43,675 nt of DNA from Betaproteobacteria bacterium HGW-Betaproteobacteria-14. GTDB lineage: Bacteria; Pseudomonadota; Gammaproteobacteria; Burkholderiales; Rhodocyclaceae. A program made the position numbers and the translations under genes. The notes under the pieces were generated by a model. It saw nothing but the letters and a program-made list of their open reading frames with translations, was not told the DNA's origin and made no database searches. Shown here in pieces: positions 1 through 8,349 of the stretch. Every line of letters starts with the position of its first letter. Position 1 is the stretch's first letter. The stretch spans positions 1-43,675 of the forward strand of contig PHCS01000016.1 in assembly GCA_002840845.1 (NCBI GenBank), given 5' to 3'.

Positions 1-1
1 C

Positions 2-649
2 GGGCATCCGGTGCTGGTGTTCCCCGGCCTGATCGCCCCGGACATGAGCACGCTGCCGCTGCGGCGTTTTCTCAAGGGCCGCGGCTATGCAGCCGCACCC
101 TGGAAGCAGGGCATCAATCTTGGCCCGCGCGAGGGCGTCATCGAGTCCTGCCTCGGGCGGCTGCGCGATCTCTATGACGCACATGGCAGAAAGGTCAGCC
201 TGATCGGCTGGAGCCTCGGCGGCATTTATGCGCGCGAAGTGGCCAAGGTGTATCCGGATGCCGTGCGCCAGGTCATTACGCTGGGCACGCCCTTCACCGG
301 CCATCCGAAGGCAACCAACGCCTGGCGGCTCTACGAATTCGTCACCGGCCACAAGATCGGCGCGCCGGAACTTCACGAGCCGCTGCGCACGCCGCCGCCG
401 GTGCCGACCACTTCCGTCTTCAGCCGCACGGACGGCGTGGTGGCCTGGCAATGCAGCGTCGAGCGGGCAAGTCCGCTGACCGACAACATCGAAGTGGAGG
501 CAAGCCACCTCGGCATGGGATTGAACCCGATGACCTTCTACGCCATCGCCGATCGCCTGGCCCAGCCGGAAGACGAATGGAAGCCTTTCGACCGCGCCGG
601 TTTCCCGGGCGTGCTCTATCGCGATCCGTATCGGCGGGCCAGGTTCTAG
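2..649 (+). CDS. alpha/beta hydrolase (lipase-like), 5'-truncated by window edge
   Basis: Serine hydrolase of the alpha/beta fold. The reading frame is open to the left edge and the residues before the first GTG (position 11) continue the usual 'GHPVLV-PG' strand, so the true start lies outside. Counting from that GTG, a complete triad is visible: nucleophile Ser68 in GWSLGG, Asp141 in SRTDGVV and His166 in SHLGMG. No signal peptide can be judged because the N-terminus is missing. It is followed after 12 bases by a second, different alpha/beta hydrolase, so the two are probably cotranscribed. The substrate (acylglycerol, ester or thioester) cannot be read from the sequence. Confidence 0.85.
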   Translation, partial: GHPVLVFPGLIAPDMSTLPLRRFLKGRGYAAAPWKQGINLGPREGVIESCLGRLRDLYDAHGRKVSLIGWSLGGIYAREVAKVYPDAVRQVITLGTPFTGHPKATNAWRLYEFVTGHKIGAPELHEPLRTPPPVPTTSVFSRTDGVVAWQCSVERASPLTDNIEVEASHLGMGLNPMTFYAIADRLAQPEDEWKPFDRAGFPGVLYRDPYRRARF

Positions 650-661
650 GGCTTTCGGAAA

Positions 662-1558
662 GTGGCGTCTGTCGAAGTCGATGGCCTGTCAATCGAGTAC
701 GAATCGCTCGGCAAGCCCTCCGATCCGTCCATCGTTCTCATCATGGGACTGGGCATGCAGCTCGTCGCCTGGCCCGATGCCTTCTGCCAGGGGCTGGTCG
801 AGCAGGGTTTTCGCGTCATCCGCTTCGACAACCGCGACAGCGGACTGTCCGGCAAGATCCATCTAGAGAAGAAGCCGAACCTGCTGCTTGCCATCGCCTC
901 GGCCTGGCTCAAACTGCCGGTGCGCGCGCCCTATACGCTCAACGACATGGCAGGCGACACGGTCGGCCTGCTCGACGCCCTGGGCATCGAGCGCGCGCAC
1001 ATTGTCGGCGTCTCCATGGGCGGCATGATCGCGCAGGTGATCGCGGCGCGATACCCGCAGCGCGTGCTGAGCCTGACCTCGATCATGTCCTCCAGCGGCA
1101 ACAAGGCCGTGTCGCGGTCCAAACCCAGGGCGCTGCAGGCGCTCATCAGCCAACCCTCCGATCCGAAGGATCAGGATAAAGCGGTTGAGCACCTGATCCG
1201 TCTGTTCGGTGTCATCGGCAGCCCGGGCTACCCGACCGACGAGGCCGACCTGCGCCAGCGCATCAGGCGCGGCATGCGGCGCGCCTACCATCCGGCCGGC
1301 GTGCTGCAGCAGCTGCTCGCCATCATCGCCTCCGGCGATCGCCGCGCGCTGCTGGGCAAGATTGCCGCCCCGACGCTGGTCATCCATGGCGCCGACGATC
1401 CCTTGCTGCCCGTTGCGGCCGGCCGCGATACCGCCCGCCACATCAAGGGGGCGAAGCTGGTGGTGATCGACGGCATGGGCCACGATTTGCCGCCGGGCCT
1501 GCTGCCGAGGCTGGTCGATGCGATCGCCGCGCATTGTGCGCAGGCGCAATCGCGCTAG
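662..1558 (+). CDS. alpha/beta hydrolase
   Basis: Cytoplasmic alpha/beta hydrolase of about 298 residues beginning at a GTG. The core strand and oxyanion segment (VLIMGLGMQ, residues 25-33) are followed by the nucleophile elbow GVSMGG with Ser118, an acid in HGADDP (Asp245/246) and His274 in GMGHDLPP. The layout resembles the family annotated as aclacinomycin-methylesterase-like or haloperoxidase-like esterases; the real substrate is unknown. It lies 12 bases after another hydrolase gene and 40 bases before a quinone oxidoreductase on the same strand, compatible with one transcript. Confidence 0.88.
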   Translation: MASVEVDGLSIEYESLGKPSDPSIVLIMGLGMQLVAWPDAFCQGLVEQGFRVIRFDNRDSGLSGKIHLEKKPNLLLAIASAWLKLPVRAPYTLNDMAGDTVGLLDALGIERAHIVGVSMGGMIAQVIAARYPQRVLSLTSIMSSSGNKAVSRSKPRALQALISQPSDPKDQDKAVEHLIRLFGVIGSPGYPTDEADLRQRIRRGMRRAYHPAGVLQQLLAIIASGDRRALLGKIAAPTLVIHGADDPLLPVAAGRDTARHIKGAKLVVIDGMGHDLPPGLLPRLVDAIAAHCAQAQSR

Positions 1559-1598
1559 ACTGACAGCCAATGGTTAGTTTCCCCGGAGGCATCCTGAA

Positions 1599-2582
1599 GT
1601 GAAGCAGATCATCTACGGCGCGGACGGCAAGCCTGAATCCATGGCGCTTGCCGAGGCTGCACCGCCGCGGCCCGGCCCCGGCGAAATCCTCATCGAGGTG
1701 CACTTCGCCGGCATCAACCGCCCCGACGTGCTGCAGCGCTCCGGCCGCTATCCGCCGCCGCCGGGCGCCTCGCCCATCCTCGGCCTGGAGGTCGCCGGCA
1801 CGGTGGCCGCGCTGGGCGAGGGCGTCAGCGAATGGAAAGTCAGCGACCGTGTCACGGCGCTGGTGCCGGGCGGCGGCTATGCCGAGTATTGCGTGGCGCC
1901 GGCTTCGCATGCCCTGCCGATTCCTGCCGGCCTGGACATGGCAGAGGCGGCGGCATTGCCGGAAACCTGGTTCACCGTCTGGGCCAACCTGGTCGACCTG
2001 GGACGATTGAAGAAGGGCGAGCGGCTTCTGGTGCACGGCGGCTCGAGCGGCATCGGACTCACCGCGATCCAGCTTGCGCGCCACCTCGGCGTCGCTTCGA
2101 TCGTCACGGTCGGCAGCGCGGAGAAGGCGCACTTCTGCCGCGATTTCGGCGCCGGCCATGCCATCAACTATCGAGAAGAGGACTTCGCCGCCCGGGTGAA
2201 GGAGATCGCCGGCGGCGAAGGCGTGGACGTCGTGCTCGACATGGTCGGCGCACCCTACCTGCAGAAGAACCTTTCCGTGCTGCGGCGCGACGGCCGCCTG
2301 GTGCTGATCGCCTTCCTCGAAGGCAGCAAGGGCGAATTCGACCTCATGCCGGTGATGCTCAAGCGCCTCGTCATTACCGGCTCCACGATGCGTCCGCGCA
2401 CCCTGGCCGAGAAGGAAGCCATCCGCGACGCGCTTCTGGAGCACATCTGGCCGGAGATCGCCTCCGGCAGCCTGCGCCCGCACCTCCACGCCACCTTCCC
2501 GCTGGCAGAAGCGGGCAAGGCGCACCGCCTGATGGAGAGCAGCCGCCACATCGGCAAGATCGTGCTGCAGGTGAAATCGTGA
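1599..2582 (+). CDS. NAD(P)H quinone oxidoreductase, PIG3/zeta-crystallin type
   Basis: Zinc-free medium-chain dehydrogenase/reductase that would reduce quinones or enones with NADPH. The GTG start at 1599 is preceded by a CCGGAGG ribosome site about ten bases upstream. The N-terminal GroES-like domain (residues 1-125) carries RPDVLQRSGRYPPP, typical of the PIG3 group, and the Rossmann domain has the nucleotide motif HGGSSGIG at residues 146-153. Length (327 residues) is normal. Its stop codon is the first base triplet of a dispersed repeat, after which a FrnE-type protein follows on the same strand. Confidence 0.9.
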   Translation: MKQIIYGADGKPESMALAEAAPPRPGPGEILIEVHFAGINRPDVLQRSGRYPPPPGASPILGLEVAGTVAALGEGVSEWKVSDRVTALVPGGGYAEYCVAPASHALPIPAGLDMAEAAALPETWFTVWANLVDLGRLKKGERLLVHGGSSGIGLTAIQLARHLGVASIVTVGSAEKAHFCRDFGAGHAINYREEDFAARVKEIAGGEGVDVVLDMVGAPYLQKNLSVLRRDGRLVLIAFLEGSKGEFDLMPVMLKRLVITGSTMRPRTLAEKEAIRDALLEHIWPEIASGSLRPHLHATFPLAEAGKAHRLMESSRHIGKIVLQVKS

Positions 2583-2690
2583 GCGCCGTCCGTCGGGCCG
2601 TCCCAAGGACGGCGCAGCCAACGGCATGGAGCCGCATAGCGGCGAACAATCGTCACTCCCTTCCTCGGGAAGGGGGCGGGGGGATGGTTT
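2580..2690. repeat. dispersed intergenic repeat, copy 1 (two hairpins)
   Basis: Starts at the stop codon of the preceding gene. Hairpin 1 has arms GCCGTCC (2585-2591) and GGACGGC (2607-2613) with a 15-base loop; hairpin 2 is CCCTTCC-TCG-GGAAGGG (2658-2674) followed by a G-rich run. A second copy with the same order lies at 16591-16698, also starting on a stop codon. The loop and hairpin 2 are conserved while the first stem has changed on both sides together. Confidence 0.7.
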
Positions 2691-2694
2691 TCAA

Positions 2695-3345
2695 ATGAGC
2701 GAACTTCAGATCGACATTGTCTCCGACGTCGTCTGCCCCTGGTGCTTCATCGGCAAGCGGCGGCTGGAGGCGGCCCTGGGCGAACTGCGCGCCGCGCGAC
2801 CGGACATTGCGCCGCGCATCCGCTGGCTGCCGTATTTCCTCAATCCCGATACGCCGCAGGAAGGCGAGCCCTACCGGCCCTTCCTCGAGCGGAAATTCGG
2901 CGGGCCGGAGAAACTGGCGCAGATCCAGGCCCACATTGCCGAGGCGGGCCGCACGGCCGGCATCGAATTCGCCTTCGAACGCATCGAGATTCGCGCCAAC
3001 ACCCTGCGCGCCCACCGCCTCATCCATCGGGCGCAGAAAACAGGCAGCGCCGACGTAATCGTCGAGCGGCTTTTTGCCGCGCATTTCCTGCAAGGCGAGA
3101 ACATCGGCGATGAAGAATTTCTGGCGCGTCTTGCCGGCGAGTGCGGCGGGGACGAAGCTGCGACGCTGGCCTACCTGCACTCGGAGGAAGATGCGGAAGA
3201 AGTGCGCGCCCAGGCCGAGCGCGGCCAGCGCATGGGCATCACGGGCGTCCCGTTCTTCATTTTCAACGGTCGCTACGGTGTCGGCGGCGCACAGCCGCCG
3301 GAGGTACTGCTCGACGCCATGCGCCAGAGCCTGGACGCAGGGTAG
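2695..3345 (+). CDS. DsbA-family oxidoreductase, FrnE-like
   Basis: Thioredoxin-fold protein of 216 residues with the redox pair C14-P-W-C17 in the first helix, inside DVVCPWCFIGKRRLE, the hallmark of the FrnE/2-hydroxychromene-isomerase-like DsbA branch. No signal peptide, so it should act in the cytoplasm. The cis-Pro loop is seen as GITGVPFFIF near the C-terminus. I chose ATG 2695: a longer frame opens at 2626 but its extra 23 residues are a translation of the dispersed repeat, whose G-rich end may double as the ribosome site. Partner proteins are unknown. Confidence 0.88.
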   Translation: MSELQIDIVSDVVCPWCFIGKRRLEAALGELRAARPDIAPRIRWLPYFLNPDTPQEGEPYRPFLERKFGGPEKLAQIQAHIAEAGRTAGIEFAFERIEIRANTLRAHRLIHRAQKTGSADVIVERLFAAHFLQGENIGDEEFLARLAGECGGDEAATLAYLHSEEDAEEVRAQAERGQRMGITGVPFFIFNGRYGVGGAQPPEVLLDAMRQSLDAG

Positions 3346-3347
3346 CC

Positions 3348-3549
3348 GTGTTCATCGGCCACTTCGGCATCGGCTTCGGCGCCAAGGCGGCGGCGCCGCG
3401 CGTCTCCCTCGGCACGCTGTTCCTTGCGGCGGAATCACCGTGCTGTGCTGGTCCTCGGACAGGTGATGCTCGGTCACTGGCTGCTCGTACTCCGGGCTTT
3501 TTGGGTCGATTCACACCGCTGCAGCAGAACGGCGGCATGGCGCGAATAA
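3348..3549 (+). pseudogene. remnant of a conserved membrane protein (internal deletion plus frameshift)
   Basis: The frame opening at GTG 3348 reads VFIGHFGIGFGAK followed by SLGTLFLAA, the conserved N-terminus of a multi-pass membrane protein family. After about 28 codons the similarity stops. In another frame, 3433-3549, a hydrophobic stretch runs into LLVLRAFWVDSHR and a stop at 3547, which looks like the W-(Y/W)-D-(S/R)HR end of the same family. The simplest reading is a gene whose whole middle was deleted. Family identity is from memory of the terminal motifs. Confidence 0.5.
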
Positions 3550-3560
3550 GCAAAAAAAGC

Positions 3561-3589
3561 TTGATTTATTGCCGAGTTGCGGGTTCAAT
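3561..3589 (+). promoter_or_regulatory. candidate sigma70 promoter of the cold-shock gene
   Basis: TTGATT (3561-3566), a 17-base spacer and TTCAAT (3584-3589). This would give a 5' leader of about 110 nt before the cold-shock ATG, with GGTTC/GAACC complementary segments, as is common for cold-shock mRNAs. Match is only moderate. Confidence 0.4.
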
Positions 3590-3705
3590 GCCGGTTCGCT
3601 CGAACTCAAGCTACAGAATGATGCGGTACGCTACTGCCATATTCGGTTCTGGGTACTCGAACGAACCGTCGGGCAGTCGCCCTTCATTTTTTTAGGATAG
3701 GACAT

Positions 3706-3909
3706 ATGGCAACAGGTACAGTCAAGTGGTTCAACGATGCCAAAGGCTTCGGCTTCATCACCCCGGACAATGGTGGCGAAGATCTCTTTGCGCACTTTTC
3801 CGCGATCCAGTCGAACGGGTTCAAGTCTCTCAAGGAAGGCCAGAAGGTCTCCTATGACGAGGCCACCGGCCCCAAGGGCAAACAGGCTGCAAACATCAAG
3901 CCCATGTAA
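3706..3909 (+). CDS. cold-shock protein, CspA family
   Basis: Single cold-shock domain protein of 67 residues that binds single-stranded RNA/DNA and melts secondary structure. RNP1 is KGFGFI (residues 13-18) and RNP2 is LFAHF (27-31); the chain begins [10 protein letters not shown] as in typical proteobacterial Csp proteins. A purine-rich AGGATAGGA precedes the ATG at 3706. The gene stands alone between a leader of about 110-150 nt and a strong intrinsic terminator. Whether it is cold-induced or constitutive cannot be told. Confidence 0.96.
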   Translation: MATGTVKWFNDAKGFGFITPDNGGEDLFAHFSAIQSNGFKSLKEGQKVSYDEATGPKGKQAANIKPM

Positions 3910-3926
3910 GCTTCAAGGCATCAATG

Positions 3927-3955
3927 AAAACCCCGGCTAGCCGGGGTTTTTTTTT
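3927..3955 (+). terminator. intrinsic terminator after the cold-shock gene
   Basis: Perfect palindrome AAAACCCCGG-CTAG-CCGGGGTTTT running directly into a nine-T tract; 18 bases after the Csp stop codon. Confidence 0.95.
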
Positions 3956-4048
3956 CGCCTGTGCAGCCTGTTCTGCCGCGCGACTGCCACCCTATGGAAA
4001 AGGCCGGAAACTGTTTATGATGAGCGGAAGGCGGACACAGGGGGGGAG

Positions 4049-4816
4049 ATGAAGATCACCTGCATGGTCGCGGTACTGGCAGCCGCCTCACTGGGTGCGC
4101 AGGCGGCGGAATTGCATGTCGGCGACTGCAAGCGTCCTGCGGCACGCACCGACCTGTCGGCCTGCGACTTGTCCGGCGCCAAGCTGGCGGGCAAGGACCT
4201 GCGCGGCGCGCGCTTCGCCGGCGCCAAGCTGGAGAATGCCGACTTCCGCAAGGCGCGCCTCGATGAAGCGGACTTCCGCGGCAGCAATGCAAAATGGGCC
4301 AAATTCGGCAAGGCGAGCCTGAAAGCCGCGGATTTCCGCAAGGCCGACCTCTTCCACGCCGTCTTCGACGACGCCGACCTCACCGATGCGCGCCTGGGCG
4401 AGGCCAACCTGTTCGGCGCCAACCTCATCAACACCCGTGCCGTGCGGGCTGACTTTGGCGGCGCCTATCTCAAGGATGTCCTGATGGAGGGCATCAATCT
4501 TTCCGGCGGCTCCCTGCGCGGCTGCTATGCCTTCCGCGGCGTTCTCACCGATGCCAAGCTGGCCGGCGCCGACCTCTCCGGCGCCGACCTGACCGGTGCC
4601 GCCCTGGAGAATGCGGACCTCACCGGGGCGAAGCTGGTCGGCACCAAGCTGCTCGGCGCGACGCTGCGCTTTGCCGTATTCAAGGGCTCGAACATGGCCG
4701 GTGCCGATCTCGCCAATGCCGATGTGTGGAATGCGAACTTCTCGCAGGTCAGCAACCGGCCGCCTTCGGTGCAGGAGGCCCTCGTCGAGCCCTTCGTCGC
4801 GCGCGAGCGGCGCTGA
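4049..4816 (+). CDS. exported pentapeptide-repeat protein
   Basis: 255-residue protein with a cleavable signal peptide (about residues 1-19, ending AQA) followed by a nearly uninterrupted series of A(D/N)(L/F)XX pentapeptides such as ADFRK, ADLFH, ADLSG and ADLTG, predicted to form a right-handed quadrilateral beta helix. A few Cys residues (CKRP, ACDL, GCYAF) sit at the ends and middle. A GGGGGAG ribosome site precedes ATG 4049. It is the only obvious secreted repeat protein here and has no operon partner that explains a role; many members of this family have unknown function. Confidence 0.88.
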   Translation: MKITCMVAVLAAASLGAQAAELHVGDCKRPAARTDLSACDLSGAKLAGKDLRGARFAGAKLENADFRKARLDEADFRGSNAKWAKFGKASLKAADFRKADLFHAVFDDADLTDARLGEANLFGANLINTRAVRADFGGAYLKDVLMEGINLSGGSLRGCYAFRGVLTDAKLAGADLSGADLTGAALENADLTGAKLVGTKLLGATLRFAVFKGSNMAGADLANADVWNANFSQVSNRPPSVQEALVEPFVARERR

Positions 4817-4858
4817 GGGGATTCGACGCCACATACCAATGACGCTAAGCTCTTTGCC

Positions 4859-5548
4859 ATGATCACGGTCCACCACCTCGAAACCTCGCGCTCGCAACGC
4901 GTCCTCTGGCTCCTTGAAGAACTGGGCGTGCCCTACGAGATCGTGCGCTACCAGCGCAACCGCAAGACCCGCCTGGCGCCGCCGGAACTGAAGGCCATCC
5001 ATCCCCTCGGCAAGTCGCCGGTGATCACCGACGGCGATGTCACCGTCGCCGAATCGGGGGCGATCCTCGAGTACCTCGCCGAGCGCTACGGTCGCGATGC
5101 GCAGGGCGAGCTCGCCGGCCTGCTGCCGAAGCCCGGCACGCCGGAGCACCTGCAGTGCCGCTTCTGGATGCATTTCGCCGAGGGCTCGCTGATGAACTGG
5201 CTGGTGATGAAGCTGGTGTTCATGACCATCCCGACGCAGCCCATGCCGTTCTTCGTGCGGCCCATCGCGCGCAAGCTGTGCAACCAGGTACTGAAGAAAC
5301 TGGTCGATCCCAACGTGAATTCGGCGCTGGCCTACATCGAAGACCATCTCGGCAAACACACCTGGTTCGCCGGCGAGCAGCTGAGCCTTGCCGACTTCCA
5401 GATGAGCTTCCCCGTCGAGGCCGCGCTGGCGCGCGGGGCCGACCACAGGCGCCATCCGATGCTGCGCGCCTACAAGGACCGGATGGAGGCGCGGCCGGCC
5501 TACCGGCGCGCGCTGGAGAAGGGCGGGCCGGTCGTCATGTCGGTCTGA
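4859..5548 (+). CDS. glutathione S-transferase family protein
   Basis: 229-residue soluble GST. The N-terminal thioredoxin-like domain has HHLETSRSQRVLW (candidate catalytic Ser), GKSPVI (residues 51-56, with the cis-Pro) and the glutathione gamma-glutamate contact E65-S66; the all-helical C-terminal domain has the capping segment SLADF. It begins at ATG 4859 and is followed 40 bases later by a fatty acyl-CoA ligase on the same strand. Class and electrophile substrate are not readable from sequence. Confidence 0.9.
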   Translation: MITVHHLETSRSQRVLWLLEELGVPYEIVRYQRNRKTRLAPPELKAIHPLGKSPVITDGDVTVAESGAILEYLAERYGRDAQGELAGLLPKPGTPEHLQCRFWMHFAEGSLMNWLVMKLVFMTIPTQPMPFFVRPIARKLCNQVLKKLVDPNVNSALAYIEDHLGKHTWFAGEQLSLADFQMSFPVEAALARGADHRRHPMLRAYKDRMEARPAYRRALEKGGPVVMSV

Positions 5549-5588
5549 TGGCCGCGCAGGCTGCGCCCTCCGGGATGGGGGCGGATTG

Positions 5589-7292
5589 ATGGAAAGGATC
5601 TGGCTGCAAAGCTACTCGCCCGGCGTGCCGCACGAGATCGGGGTGGACGACCTCGGTTCCATCGGCGACAGGTTCGAAGCCAGCGTGCGCGCCTACGCCG
5701 ATCGCGTCGCCTTCATCAGCGGCGCCAGCGGCGTGCGCATCACCTACCGCGAACTGGATGGCCTCTCGCGCAGCGTCGCCTCCTGGCTGCAATCCGTGCT
5801 GCGCCTGCCGCAGGGTAGTCGCGTCGCGCTGATGATGCCGAACATCCTGCAATTCCCGGTCTGCCTGCTCGGCGCCCTGCGTGCGGGCTATGTCGTGGTC
5901 AACGTCAATCCGCTGTACACCGCCCGCGAGCTGGCGCACCAGCTCGCCGACTCGGGGGCGGAGGCCATCTTCATCCTCGAGAACATGGCGCACGTGCTGG
6001 AGAAGGCTATCGGACAGACGGCGGTGAAGCATGTGGTGGTCACCGGCGTCGGCGACCTGCTCGGCTTTCCCAAGCGCCACCTCGCCCATTTCGTCGTGCG
6101 GCGGGTGAAGAAGATGGTGCCGCCGTATTCCCTGCCCGGCGCGGTGTCCTTCGATGCGATGCTGGCGCAGGGCGCGGCCGCGCGCTTCGACCCGGTTGCG
6201 GTGTCGTCCGACGACCTGGCCTTCCTGCAGTACACCGGCGGCACCACCGGCGTCTCCAAGGGCGCCATGCTCAGCCATCGCAACCTGCTCGCCAATGCGC
6301 GGCAGGCCGAGGTCTGGAGCGACCCTTTCCTCGACCCGAAGGACGAGTTCATCCTCGTCACCGCCATTCCCCTCTATCACATCTTCGCCCTCGGCTCGGC
6401 CGTCAGCCACATCACGCGCGGCGGTTGCAACGTGCTGGTGTCCGACCCGCGCAACACGTCGGCCTTCGTCAAGGTCCTCGCGAAGTACCGCTTCGTCTCG
6501 CTGCCGGCGGTCAACACCCTTTTCAACAGCCTCATCCACCACCCCGAATTCGCCAAGGTCAACTTCAACAAGCTGCGCTTCGCCATCGGCGGCGGGGCGG
6601 CTGTGCAGAAGGCGGTGGCCGAGCGCTGGCAAGAGATCACAGGCGTGCCCCTGTGCGAGGGCTACGGCCTCACCGAATGCTCGCCCACGGTGACCTGCAA
6701 TCCGCTGCATATCACGGCCTACACCGGCTCGATCGGCCTGCCCATGCCGTCGACCGAAGTCTCGATCCGCGACGAGGACGGCGTAGAGGTTGCGCCGGGT
6801 GAAGCCGGCGAGCTGTGCGTGCGCGGGCCGCAGGTCATGCTGGGCTACTGGAACCGCCCCGACGAGACCGCCCGCGTCATGACGCCGGACGGGTTCCTCC
6901 GCACCGGCGACGTGGCGACCATCGACGCGGAGGGTTTCATCCGCATCGTCGATCGCAAGAAGGACCTGGTTATCGTCTCCGGCTTCAACGTCTACCCCAA
7001 CGAAGTGGAGCAGGTGGTTGCCCTGCATCCGCAGGTGCTGGAGGCGGCAGCCGTCGGCGTGCCCGACGAGGCGTCCGGCGAGGCGGTGAAGCTCTATGTG
7101 GTCAAGAAGGACCCGGCCCTGACTGCCGAGGCGCTCATCGCCCACTGCCGCGAATCGCTCACCGGATACAAGGTGCCGAAGCTCGTCGAGTTTCTCGATG
7201 ACTTGCCGAAGAGCAACGTCGGCAAGGTGCTGCGGCGCGAATTGCGCGAGCGCGGCTCGGGAAAAGTCAGTCCCCGTAGTACGGCGAGATAG
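5589..7292 (+). CDS. fadD: long-chain fatty acid-CoA ligase
   Basis: ANL-superfamily adenylating enzyme, 567 residues, converting fatty acid, ATP and CoA to acyl-CoA for beta-oxidation. Visible: the P-loop YTGGTTGVSKGAM near residue 215, the adenylate motif GYGLTECSP near 358, the hinge DRKKDLVIVSGFNVYPNEVE, and the C-terminal catalytic Lys in SNVGKVLRRE. I use ATG 5589 rather than the TTG three bases earlier. The last dozen residues (GSGKVSPRSTAR) are atypical; they contain a 12-mer that recurs elsewhere in the window. Its product could feed the 3-hydroxyacyl-CoA dehydrogenase encoded 3 kb away. Confidence 0.92.
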   Translation: MERIWLQSYSPGVPHEIGVDDLGSIGDRFEASVRAYADRVAFISGASGVRITYRELDGLSRSVASWLQSVLRLPQGSRVALMMPNILQFPVCLLGALRAGYVVVNVNPLYTARELAHQLADSGAEAIFILENMAHVLEKAIGQTAVKHVVVTGVGDLLGFPKRHLAHFVVRRVKKMVPPYSLPGAVSFDAMLAQGAAARFDPVAVSSDDLAFLQYTGGTTGVSKGAMLSHRNLLANARQAEVWSDPFLDPKDEFILVTAIPLYHIFALGSAVSHITRGGCNVLVSDPRNTSAFVKVLAKYRFVSLPAVNTLFNSLIHHPEFAKVNFNKLRFAIGGGAAVQKAVAERWQEITGVPLCEGYGLTECSPTVTCNPLHITAYTGSIGLPMPSTEVSIRDEDGVEVAPGEAGELCVRGPQVMLGYWNRPDETARVMTPDGFLRTGDVATIDAEGFIRIVDRKKDLVIVSGFNVYPNEVEQVVALHPQVLEAAAVGVPDEASGEAVKLYVVKKDPALTAEALIAHCRESLTGYKVPKLVEFLDDLPKSNVGKVLRRELRERGSGKVSPRSTAR

Positions 7293-7466
7293 CGAGTTGG
7301 GAGGCCGGGATCGGCCAGGAGTGGCTGTCGATGACTTATTCTCGAAGCGGACAATCGGCCGCACTACGAGTATGCTATCGGCGTTTCTTGCGCTCGGACG
7401 TTAGTGAAGATGTGAGCCTGGCCCCTTAGATTCGTGCGGAAACGATTTGGAATGAGGTTAGAGGCC

Positions 7467-8228
7467 ATGACAACCAAAAAGCGTGTATCACTTATCAACA
7501 TATTCGGTGTGTTTCTGATGATGGGGGCAAGCGTGGGTGCGCAAGCGGGCTTGTTCGGAATCGGGGGCGTGAGTTGGAAGGAAGAAGTGCTGCTGCATGA
7601 CGGTAGCAAGATCGTGGTTGAGCGAAAAGTCGAACGAGGGGGGCGGCATGAAATTGGTCAGCAGCCGCCATACAAAGTGCAAAGCCTCTCGTTCACCTTC
7701 CCGGGCACAACTCAGGAGATCGTTTGGGAAGACAATTTTAGTGAGGATGTAGGAAGTGCCAACTTCCTACCGATGCTGCTGGACATCAGGAACACCACTT
7801 CCTATCTGGTGGTATCGCCAATGGGTTGTCTGTCTTACAACAAATGGGGCAGGCCGAATCCGCCCTATGTGGTTTTTAGGTATCAGGGCAAGGAATGGCA
7901 GCGCATTCCGTTACAAGAATTGCCGGCTGACATCAGATCGCCAAACCTAATTTTTTCAGATCCCGACAACGTGGTGAAGAAAATCGGAAAGGGCCTGATT
8001 CCGGCAGATACGATCCAACAAATCATTTCCCGGTACCGCCAACCCGAATACCGCAGCATTTTGAGGGAGCCGGTGAAGATCGGAAGCGAGGGGTCGGCGG
8101 TGAATTGCGAGGAACTGGTTTATTACCATGGCGCGTGGGTTGGTCCCGGGGACTCCGTTGGAAAACGAATGATGGATCGCAAGTTGAAGGTGCGCAATTC
8201 AGGTGACAAGACAAATTCTGACAAGTAA
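7467..8228 (+). CDS. hypothetical exported protein
   Basis: Not recognised. The 253-residue product starts with a lysine-rich end and a hydrophobic core (INIFGVFLMMGASVGAQA), a plausible signal peptide, then a mostly beta-looking soluble domain with conserved-looking Cys residues in MGCLSYN and NCEELVYYHG and an acidic/basic C-terminal tail. ATG 7467 is preceded by GAGG nine bases upstream; an in-frame GTG at 7434 would only lengthen the signal region. The gene is clearly less GC-rich than both neighbours and has no same-strand partner, which suggests acquisition from elsewhere. Confidence 0.7.
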   Translation: MTTKKRVSLINIFGVFLMMGASVGAQAGLFGIGGVSWKEEVLLHDGSKIVVERKVERGGRHEIGQQPPYKVQSLSFTFPGTTQEIVWEDNFSEDVGSANFLPMLLDIRNTTSYLVVSPMGCLSYNKWGRPNPPYVVFRYQGKEWQRIPLQELPADIRSPNLIFSDPDNVVKKIGKGLIPADTIQQIISRYRQPEYRSILREPVKIGSEGSAVNCEELVYYHGAWVGPGDSVGKRMMDRKLKVRNSGDKTNSDK

Positions 8229-8349
8229 TGAACGCCAAAGGTGTCAGACTCGAATTGTTTTCAACCAGGAAACCAATCTCAACTACAAGTGGAACCGAAT
8301 GCATGACCCGTTGAGCGGGCGATGCACGGTTGCTGATCCACTGGGATTG

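Noticed and set aside
4088-5455. 455-residue minus-strand ORF opposite the pentapeptide and GST genes
   Set aside because: Mirror frame of high-GC coding sequence; both plus-strand genes have clear family motifs.
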